Shown here: one piece after another, positions 56,330 to 64,000 of the stretch | Layout: each line of letters opens with the position of its first letter | Numbering within the stretch: the first letter of the stretch is position 1 | DNA from: Welwitschia mirabilis | Lineage: Eukaryota; Gnetophyta; Gnetopsida; Welwitschiales | Assembly (NCBI GenBank): GCA_051453625.1 | Contig: JBOZIK010000001.1 | Coordinates: 173,645,580 to 173,709,579, forward strand | Direction of reading: 5' to 3' | Length of the DNA stretch: 64,000 nucleotides | Position numbers and translations under genes: made by a program | The notes under the pieces: generated by a model | The model's database searches: none | Told to the model about the DNA's origin: nothing | What the model saw: only the letters and a program-made list of their open reading frames with translations

Positions 56330-58250
56330 TGAACAATGGAAGGGATGCCATCATTAGATGTCTACTCTTCGATGGGATAAACTATGCCTATTAAAAGATG
56401 AGGATGTGGGTGTAATTACAATCTTTTTAGTTTTAGGTATGGCAAAGTAGAGAAGAAGGTTACGCAAACCCTGTGAATATTCTTGTAAGTGCTACAGGTA
56501 ATACCATCACTCAAATCAAGAAAAGAAAAGATTAGATAGATGAAGAAAAAAATACTTTCATATATGATTCTAAAGCTAAGAATGCACTTTATTTCACTTT
56601 ATCTATAGAAGAGCTCAATAGAATAGTAGGTTGCATGACAACATAAGAAATTTAGAATGTTCTAACTAAAATATATGAAGGTACTTCCATTGTAAAATAA
56701 TGTAAGCTTCTAGATTGGATAAATCAATTCAAAAATTTAAAGATGATCCAAGCAAAAAAAGTTCATAATTACTTTACTAGAGATTCAAATACTATGAATG
56801 TAATTCATGGCATTAGAGAAGATATTTTAAAAGAAAAGGTAATTTAAAAAGTTATGAGATCACTAAACCTTGATTACAAGACAAAGACCATAGTCATGAA
56901 AGAACCTAAAGATTTCAAAACCATGAAGATAAGAAAGCTACAGAGTGCCTTTTAGCATATGAAATGAACATCATACAAGATGGAGCCTTGAAGAAAAAAT
57001 CTATTGTACTTAAGGCAAGTGATAATGCAAATCAAAGATCAAAATAAAAGACAAAAGAAGATAATGAAGAACATGATTTTAATAATGAAGACGAGGAACC
57101 AACCTTCATCACAAAAAAAGTAAAAATACTATTTTCATGTAAGTATAATAGAAGATATGAGATTATAAGGCTATTTCAATTTCTAGCAAAAGATAAGAGT
57201 AAAGGTAACTCATCTAATAATGCTTCTTTATCAAATGTTTCAAAAATAAAATGTTGAATATATGGAGGAAGAAGATAGATTACCTCAAAATGCCCTAGTG
57301 CTAATAGATTATAGGAAGATGAATTAAAGGAGGAGCTCAAAAATAAAAAATATTTCTCTATTATATGGGATGAAGATAATAAGGCTTCAAAAGAAGAAGC
57401 ATTAAATAAAAAGAAATTACATCCTTCCTACATGGCTATCGCAAACACTCAAGATGAAAACAGTGATTTAGAACATGAGTATGATTTGGATACTGAAGAT
57501 AACATAGGTATGATTATTCAAGAAAAATATGATTTAATTTCTAAAGAATTTATTAATTTTCAGAGACTATATTTAAAATTAAAAAAGTTACTTAATTCAT
57601 GAAAATGCTTATGAATAAGAAAAGGATTCTTACAGTAAATTATCCACTGAAAATGTAGCCCTTAAAGCTAAGATTGATAGACTAATATGTGTTTTAGAGA
57701 ATGTAAGATAGGAACTTTTATATTCTAAGAAAATCATTTAAAAATTATACAACATAAGGATATCTTGAATATCATGCTTGGGCAAAGTAGAAATCTAAAT
57801 AACAAGAGTGGCTTGGAATACAATAAGGATACAACTAGAACTTGAGCTTCTCTATTTAAAAGATGGAATTATAAGTCAAGCTATGAGTATTTAGCATATA
57901 TAATAATATCGTTTTCTGTTATTATCATTATATAGGTCATTATTAATATAGATATACAACACAATTTAAAGATAGGTACTGTAATAATAATGCTAATAGG
58001 CATGTTAGATTAATGCATTATTTTGTTTAGGATAGACTAAGGCAAGTTTGAGCATCTAAAGCTAAATTAGATCTTAGAATAGAGAAGAATCACACATATT
58101 TCATATGTAGTTATTCAAGGAAAAATAATTATGTTATAATCCAATGAAGCAATAATCAAGTTTTTAATAAGATTGCAAAATCTCAAGGCACTAAAGGATA
58201 CATTAGTTTATGCAAGAACTTAAAGATTAGGCCCTACTCAATCAGGTAAG
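56330..58250 (+). pseudogene. Sirevirus gag relic and start of pol, truncated
   Basis: Long Lys/Glu/Asp-rich frames resemble Maximus/SIRE gag. They include EEGYANPVNILVSATGNTIT-like (56450-56500), LLAYEMNIIQDGALKKKSIV then LKAS (about 56950-57013), EDNEEHDFNNEDEEPTFIT (about 57060-57115) and an acidic part, ENSDLEHEYDLDTEDN (about 57458-57505). IMLGQSRNLNNKSGLEYN at about 57770-57825 matches the gag C-terminal motif 'MLGKQR----K-GLGYN'. A second knuckle-like CYYHYIGHY sits near 57918-57945. Similarity ends by about 58250. No protease, integrase or RT follows, so the element is truncated. Confidence 0.7.
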
Positions 58251-58429
58251 AAAAGTAGGTAACATTCGTAACATCTTAACTCCATTGCATTTGCTTATGA
58301 GTTGAGAATTATGATTATACATAGTTTGTATAATTAAAAGATTAAATAATTTGTATGATTTTTAGGTTATTAAAGTATTATTACCATCTTTACAATAGTT
58401 ATCAATTCTTTTTAAAAAATATAAAAATT

Positions 58430-58705
58430 TAATTATAGACATCTTCAGTTTTGTAGATGTTTTTGGTAAAGACATATTACATTTTTCAGACATCTTAGAA
58501 TCAGATGTATTAATTTTTTTAGACATCTTTGAAGGGTAGGTACATTATTTTAATTTTTTGAATTAGACATCTTAAATTTTGTAGATGTCTCAGTAGTAAA
58601 AAAATGTATTAGAAATGTTTTAATAGTAGATGTCTTATAATCTATAGATGTCTATCTTCTAAATTTTAGACATTTTTAAATTTTTAGATGTCTTAATTAT
58701 AATAT
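58430..58705. repeat. Cluster of AGACATCT / AGATGTCT motifs
   Basis: About eleven 8-mers of the form AGACATCT or AGATGTCT (with a few further changes) lie in about 270 bp, in both orientations. All can be derived from the palindrome AGACGTCT by C-to-T or G-to-A at its central CpG. Clustered motifs of this kind are typical of sub-terminal regions of plant CACTA (En/Spm-like) DNA transposons, but no clear CACTA terminus is confirmed. Confidence 0.6.
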
Positions 58706-58984
58706 TGTGAAAATAAAAATGCATAAAAAGATAGTGTTTTAACCCTTTATAATTGTTAAAGAAACCATTAAATCTCATTTTTAAGTCTTCACTCAACACA
58801 TGTTGCTCTTAGTTAATTTTCCAAACTTTATTTTCTCATATTTCTTTAGCAAAACATCTTAGATTTGTGAGACATCTTATCAGCAAGCAAGAAGAAAGTA
58901 TTTTCTCAAAATAGGTACATATTTTTCTTCAATTTCTTGTATTTTAGTTAATATTTTTATCAGTTTCTAGTTCTATTTTGTAAA

Positions 58985-59770
58985 AATGGTAAAAATAAAA
59001 GGAGCAATAACTTTTAGAGTTAAAGAACAAGCCTTAAAATAAACTAGATCATAATATGAACTTCAGTTTTATTATGAGGCAGTAGAAAGAAGATTTAGAG
59101 CATGGTCAAAAAACTCTATTATCATAGAGAGAACCCTTGGTTTTTAGAAGAGGTACATATAATGACTTATAAGATATTTTATTTGGCTTGTTCGGAAAAT
59201 GATCATTCAACTTTTTCAATCTATTCCTAATCAAGTAATAATGAAATTCTATGAAAATATTCATGAAAGCAATGATATTACTGGTGATTTTCAAGCTCAA
59301 ATCAAAAGTACAAATTTCCATATTATTCCAAGGTTTATCAATTCATTACTTGACATAGATAATACTAATGTTTCATAGTTTTATAGTAATTAATTTAGAG
59401 AAATAATTAGTTCTAGATTTGTGAATGTGTCTTGGCATCAAATGAGCAATGTTTTATTTAAACATAATAGAATGAATCTTATTAAGGATATTAATAAAAA
59501 AGATATGATGCCTGATGCCTCTATTCTTAGTTTGGTAATATTTTACAACATTATAGTTAGAGGATATAGTTATATCTATTGCAACACCTTACAGACATTT
59601 ATTACATATTACTTACTCAAAGATTTTCAGATAGATTTGGGTTTTGTATTATGTATGGATATCGTCTCATTATTTTCCAAGGGGTAGAATCTAGGCCATT
59701 CATGTCTTATCAGTCTAATCATCAGTAGCACAAACATTTTAATGCCTCAAGTTAACTTGGTCCATTAAAA
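58985..59770 (+). pseudogene. Putative plant transposon protein relic (Transposase_32-like)
   Basis: The frame from ATG 58985 reads MVKIKGAITFRVKEQALK, a TAA stop, TRS, then YELQFYYEAVERRFRAWSKN. Later IPNQVIMKFYENIHESNDIT (about 59220-59282) is followed by VSWHQMSNVLFKHNRMNLIK and MMPDASILSLVIFYNIIVRG, then TYYLLKDFQIDLGFVLCMDI (59421-59687). The order and phrases resemble the plant-specific 'putative plant transposon protein' domain ('V-EFYAN', 'M--EA-L----I-YNI-PR', 'L--CLLTG--I-LG-L'). Its biochemical role is not established. Stops show decay. The family call is from memory. Confidence 0.5.
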
Positions 59771-60346
59771 AAAACTAGTAATAGGATCTAGTAGGAAATG
59801 GAGAGCACTTATGATACCAGGTAAGGGAATAAGAAAGATGACATCATAGATGTAAAGATATTTTTTTCACTACTACTCATAGACCTTTCTAAATAAAAAA
59901 GGAACTAAATACAATCACAAAAATAATTGGTAAAATTAAAAGAAATCTTTTAAGACTAAAGAAACATAGATCTATAGCAGGTAAGCAAAGGCACTAGTAC
60001 AGAGTTAGAAATCCATGAGAACTCCCATATGATTAGACATAAAGTAGGAATCAGAAAAGAAGGAGAAAGTAGAACCATCAACTTTATTTAATATAGGATA
60101 TGTCTCAAGTAGGGTAGTAGATAGTGTGTCCTTAAAAAAGTCTTCTAGAGATGAGGCATAGGCTTAAGTGAAGTACCAAACTCTTATAGAAGCACATGTG
60201 CAAGTGAGCCACAAGCTTTACGTCCTTCTTAACAGAGGTGAACACCACAAGAAATAGAGTTTAAAAGCTTAAATTATTTGCATCTCATATTTTGTTATCC
60301 ACATTATAATATATTTGTCCATCATCCTGCAAATCCATCATCACCT
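59771..60346. other. Unassigned stretch left of the Sirevirus LTR
   Basis: No gene is recognised. It may be the rest of the transposon relic. It ends at the insertion point of the minus-strand Sirevirus. Confidence 0.45.
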
Positions 60347-60442
60347 TGATAGGATCGAGAACCCTAGAGGAGGGGGTGAATAGGTTCTTTCAAAAACTTA
60401 TTCCCAAAACAAAATTAAATCTATCTAAGCACAGTTTACATA

Positions 60443-60839
60443 NNNNNNNNNNNNNNNNNNNNNNNNNNNNNNNNNNNNNNNNNNNNNNNNNNNNNNNNNN
60501 NNNNNNNNNNNNNNNNNNNNNNNNNNNNNNNNNNNNNNNNNNNNNNNNNNNNNNNNNNNNNNNNNNNNNNNNNNNNNNNNNNNNNNNNNNNNNNNNNNNN
60601 NNNNNNNNNNNNNNNNNNNNNNNNNNNNNNNNNNNNNNNNNNNNNNNNNNNNNNNNNNNNNNNNNNNNNNNNNNNNNNNNNNNNNNNNNNNNNNNNNNNN
60701 NNNNNNNNNNNNNNNNNNNNNNNNNNNNNNNNNNNNNNNNNNNNNNNNNNNNNNNNNNNNNNNNNNNNNNNNNNNNNNNNNNNNNNNNNNNNNNNNNNNN
60801 NNNNNNNNNNNNNNNNNNNNNNNNNNNNNNNNNNNNNNN
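60443..60839. other. Assembly gap, 397 N, within the Sirevirus LTR
   Basis: 47 bases before it (60396-60442) recur after it (60840-60886) with four differences. It may be a collapsed tandem repeat or an imperfect contig overlap. Confidence 0.97.
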
Positions 60840-61559
60840 ACTTATTCCCAAAACAAAATTAAATCTATCTAAGAATAGTTTGCATGTGAAAATAACATAA
60901 TTAAGAATGTGCATAAAATAATGAAAAACTAAGAGTAAAGAATAAAAAAGACAAAAAAGAACAAGTTATTAATTTTGATACATACCAGATTTATAGTGGT
61001 TCAGGAACTCCCTTACTTCACTCTCAATGATAAACTTCCTCCAAGCTTAATCTCATATCTCTATTACTCCATAGGTATTTCAAGTTTATCTAAAACCTTT
61101 ACAAGTGGACTTTTCTAGGCTAAATCTCAACCTTTATACTAGACTTTTCAAGGCTAAGTATTAACCTATAGAAATAATGAAAGTGATGTGGTGATGCCTT
61201 GATTTCACAAATATCATGCATTTTGGAGTAGTATAATAAATGGAGCTCTTCTCTGATAGATCACAATAGTGAAGATCTTAGATCTGATTTTTGAATGAAG
61301 TTCTTATGCCAATGATAGATCTTTTTAATCAAATGTGAAGCAATACAATAATACACTAATGAAATTATAACTTGATCTTTTAGATCCACAATGATTATGC
61401 CAAATAAGAATAGTGCCAAAATATCTATAGATTAAAAATGACAAAGCTATCTATAATGGAGGTCTAATAGGGTTTATTATAAATGAATTATGCCTCTAAT
61501 GGCTATAAATTGCTAGAAACTGACTAGGTAATGGCTAGGAATCAGATACATAATGTTTA

Positions 61560-61885
61560 GAAATTTTACTTTTCTGCATCGTCTGGTTGACTACACAAAA
61601 ATCTGGTCGACGTCATGTCGGCTCAATCAACCCCATCCTAGGTTCAGTCGACCTCTTGCCTCTTGATCTGGAACTATGATCTGTCAGCTTCTCAAGTCTG
61701 GTCTACCCCATGAAAATCCGTTCGATCCCTTTCCTCTCAGTCTAGGACTATTACTTATTAATGTCTTAGGACCAATTGACCCCATCAGAATCTAGTTGAT
61801 TCCTTTGGGTTCAGTCCATTTTTCTTGTGATAACTTTAGGTGCACTCGACTCCTTTAGGATCTAGTTGACCCCCACTAGAGGTTA
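61560..61885. repeat. GTCGAC-rich cluster in the Sirevirus LTR
   Basis: At least eight GTCGAC, GTTGAC, GTTGAT or TCGACC variants occur within about 320 bp, many preceded by a T/A-rich 'CTGG' or 'CAGTC' phrase. Some have lost the CpG by transition. The cluster is noticeably richer in G+C than its surroundings. Confidence 0.75.
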
Positions 61886-62026
61886 ACATAACTCAACAGA
61901 TTTTTTATGCATTTTTGATCCAATTCTTTCACCTACAAGACTCAATCTCATTTACACACAAGATATAATATTTTGTACTATACAAGAGATATTAGTTTGA
62001 TATTAATTTGTAAATATAATTTAACA

Positions 62027-62040
62027 ATCTTCCCCTTTAA
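62027..62040 (-). other. Polypurine tract next to the 3' LTR
   Basis: The minus strand reads TTAAAGGGGAAGAT followed directly by TGTTAAATT, fixing the LTR start and orientation. Confidence 0.85.
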
Positions 62041-63110
62041 CATTAATGACAAACAAATAAGTGATTTCAAAAATTTGAATAATTTTAAGAGCATTTTACC
62101 AAATAATTTTAGGTGCATTATAATAAAAAATCCCCCTTACATTAAGGCATATAAATGTTTAAGTAAAGAGTAAAATAAATAAGAATTTCTCCCCCTTTAA
62201 CAAAATACTTTAACAAAAATACTTTGAGAGCATAACATTTTCAAAATTACTTTTGAAAGAACTACATCTTCTCTACCCCTTTGACATCAATAGAAAATAA
62301 ATACAAAATATAGATATATAGGCAGAANNNNNNNNNNNNNNNNNNNNNNNNNNNNNNNNNNNNNNNNNNNNNNNNNNNNNNNNNNNNNNNNNNNNNNNNN
62401 NNNNNNNNNNNNNNNNNNNNNNNNNNNAAAATAAATACAAAATATAGATATATAGGCAGAAATATCAAGAAATTTTTCTCCCCCTATTTTGATACAAAAT
62501 GATAAAATGATAATCCAAATATATGACACATATTTAGGAATTTTAAATAGACAAAATTTTATGCACTTGAATGATACAATTTGACTGTGCACAATTTGAG
62601 AAAACATCATAATACCAAATGAGAATGCAAAATGTGACAAAAAAACACTCTTAATTTTATTGACACAAATATTTTGGCTTATCTTAATTGACATAATAAT
62701 TTTAATCTTTCCAAAATAAGCACATATAAATTTATACTACTAACTAAGATATACCAAATAAGTGTAAAAATTATGCTAGAATAAATGACTGATTTGCATT
62801 ATGAGTAAAACAAGTATGTCAAATAAGATGATGATTATCAAATGCAAAATGTTCATAAAAAGATAAGACAAAATAACACCTCAAAATATTCAAAAATAAG
62901 AATCCACAGAAAACATCAAAAGATTAAATTAGATGATAAATTAAACAACTCTCTTTTGTTCTATTGCTTTAGCTACTATAGAACTTTTTAAAGGGACTAG
63001 ACGATCAAGTATAAAACCTGTCTACTAACCTATACTAGTTGACCAAATATGATGTTTGGTCGACTACCCTACACTTAATAGTAAAACAATAAGAGAACCC
63101 CCAATTCATG
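62041..63110 (-). other. Non-coding region with extra polypurine tracts
   Basis: Between RNase H and the 3' LTR there are three further minus-strand purine tracts: TTAAAGGGGGAGAAA (about 62186-62200), TCAAAGGGGTAGAGAAGA (about 62268-62285) and a GGGGGAGAA tract (about 62475-62487). It also holds a 100-N gap with duplicated flanks. No protein is recognised. Confidence 0.7.
62328..62427. other. Assembly gap, 100 N, with identical 34-bp flanks
   Basis: 62294-62327 and 62428-62461 are identical. This is most simply an unmerged contig overlap. Confidence 0.97.
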
Positions 63111-63580
63111 TTTGAAATAAATAAAAATATCAAAATTCAAGGGTTTTGTAAAGATATCTGTTAATTATTGATCTGTAGAAATAAAATTCATAGATATATG
63201 ACCTTTTTCAACTTGATCATGAAAAAAATAATGTCTATGTCCAATATGCTTCATTCTTGAGTGTCGAACTAGATTTTTAGATATATTAATAGCACTAGTA
63301 TTATCACAAAAGATAAAAACTTGTTTAAAAGTCATACCAAAATATCTTAACATTTATTTCATCCATAAGAGGTGAATGCAACAACTTCTTGTAGTAATAT
63401 ATTTAGCTTTTGCAGTGGAAAGAGAAATAGAGTTTTATTTCTTACTTGCCCATTTAACTAGATATGAACCTAGAAGGAAACAATTTCTACTTATGCTTTT
63501 TCTATCATCTTTGCATCCTGTCCAATCTGCATTACTAAAACCTGTAAGATCGAAAGATGTTTCATTGGGATACCATAAAT
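63111..63580 (-). pseudogene. RNase H relic of the Sirevirus
   Basis: On the minus strand the frames give SNADWTGCKDDRKSISRNCF then LLGSYLVKWASKKQNSISLS and TAKAKYIT. After a stop comes MLRYFGMTFKQVFIFCDNTS then AINISKNLVRHSRMKHIGHR (63353-63165), and, past a stop after STDQ, DIFTKPLNFD. These match Sirevirus RNase H ('[39 protein letters not shown]', '[32 protein letters not shown]', 'ADIFTKPL'). Confidence 0.9.
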
Positions 63581-63585
63581 CATAA

Positions 63586-64000
63586 TCACATGTGTCTTTT
63601 ATTTACCTGATTGTTCTTTTTACTACTTAAAGGTGTGATNNNNNNNNNNTATCTTTCACAAACTCCAATACTAAACATGTTATCTAGTCTACTTGTGATT
63701 AAGTATAATAAACTACCAATTATGCTTCTGTAAATTTTCTGATTTATTGATTTATCATTTTCATCCAAGCTTACTTTACATGATGTAGACATAGGTGTAT
63801 CAACTATTTTTGCATTTTCTAAACCAAATTATTTAATCAAATCTCTTGCATATTTAGATTGAGAGATAAATATTCCGTTATTAGTTTGCTTTATCTGAAG
63901 TTCAAGAAACATTTTAACTTCACTAAGCATAACCATTTCAAATTGATTTATCATAATGTTTGCAAATTCTTTTAACAATTTTTTATTTGAGGCACCAAAA
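63586..64000 (-). pseudogene. Reverse transcriptase C-terminal part of the Sirevirus, partial
   Basis: From the window edge leftward the minus strand reads FGASNKKLLKEFANIMINQF then EMVMLSEVKMFLELQIKQTN and NGIFISQSKYARDLIK*FGL. It goes on ENAKIVDTPMSTSCKVSLDE and INQKIYRSIIGSLLYLITSR, then LDNMFSIGVCER. This is the end of a Sirevirus RT ('FEMSMMGEL-FFLGLQIKQ---GIFI-Q-KY---LLKKFG---AK---TPM', 'YRG-IGSLLYLTASRPDI-FSV--CARFQ'). One stop (TAA) follows DLIK. The frame shifts across the 10-N gap. Confidence 0.9.
63640..63649. other. Assembly gap, 10 N
   Basis: It lies within the RT frame. Family spacing between the VCER and HL---KRTIR blocks predicts about 24 bases where about 16 are represented, so the true gap is roughly 18 bases. 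Confidence 0.95.

Larger units (their letters stand above)
60347..62026 (-). repeat. 3' LTR of the Sirevirus, with a gap
   Basis: On the minus strand it starts TGTTAAATTATATTTAC next to a polypurine tract and ends CTCGATCCTATCA. On the + strand the end reads TGATAGGATCGAGAACC followed by AGGGGGTGAATAGG, a phrase common in plant Sirevirus LTRs. 61580-61880 has a cluster of GTCGAC-like palindromes. 397 N lie inside. Confidence 0.8.
60347..64000 (-). mobile_element. Sirevirus (Maximus/SIRE-like copia), 3' part, continues beyond the window
   Basis: On the minus strand, from the right edge: RT end, RNase H, a ~1-kb non-coding region with several polypurine tracts, then the 3' LTR (60347-62026). 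The protein phrases and the multiple tracts are typical of Sireviruses. The 5' LTR, gag and most of pol are outside the window. Confidence 0.85.

Noticed and set aside
63376-63585. 69-codon + strand frame
   Set aside because: It is the antisense shadow of the Sirevirus RNase H, which is clearly coded on the minus strand.

Overview
The window looks like nuclear DNA of a land plant with a large, retrotransposon-filled genome. It is strongly A+T-rich; one typical 60-base line, 36001-36060, has 16 G/C. Almost every recognisable protein fragment comes from a plant LTR retrotransposon (Athila/Tat-like and chromovirus Ty3/gypsy; Tork-like, Retrofit-like and Sirevirus Ty1/copia) or from an L1-type LINE. 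No intact host gene is seen. The species cannot be named from the sequence.

Layout. 1-68 is a GT microsatellite. A decayed LINE (about 1450-3161 and 13297-14100, + strand) is split by a full-length Athila-like element (3162-13296) with two LTRs and a one-mismatch target duplication. 14095-14410 holds three repeats of about 100 bp that carry a primer-binding-site-like motif. 15045-22450 differs from the rest: a compact G+C-rich short-LTR element (16341-19325, minus strand, perfect tRNA-iMet primer site, CpGs retained) sits inside C/T-rich DNA. That DNA runs into host gene fragments: a response-regulator receiver fused in frame to pentatricopeptide repeats (20367-21326), then an APR-like thioredoxin-fold exon (21480-21953).

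24.4-32.6 kb is an LTR-like repeat (R2) split by a minus-strand copia array (24773-31510) whose only recognisable protein is gag. 32.6-37.6 kb is a decayed chromovirus, interrupted by a Tork-like copia element (37623-42854). A second R2 copy lies at 45.2-46.8 kb and a Retrofit-like copia element at 47818-52885. 54.05-54.57 kb is almost pure A/T. 55.7-58.2 kb is the 5' end of a plus-strand Sirevirus. 58.4-59.8 kb carries degenerate AGACGTCT-type repeats and a plant transposon-protein relic. 60347-64000 is the 3' end of a minus-strand Sirevirus that runs off the window.

One process explains much of the decay. Premature stops, ruined primer sites (TGG to TAA, GGCGCCG to GACATTA), zinc-knuckle Cys to Tyr and catalytic Asp to Asn changes are overwhelmingly C-to-T or G-to-A. 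This is what deamination of methylated cytosines in silenced repeats would give. The short-LTR element at 16-19 kb has largely escaped it and is probably the youngest insertion. Ten runs of N interrupt the assembly; two are flanked by exactly duplicated sequence and look like scaffolding artefacts.
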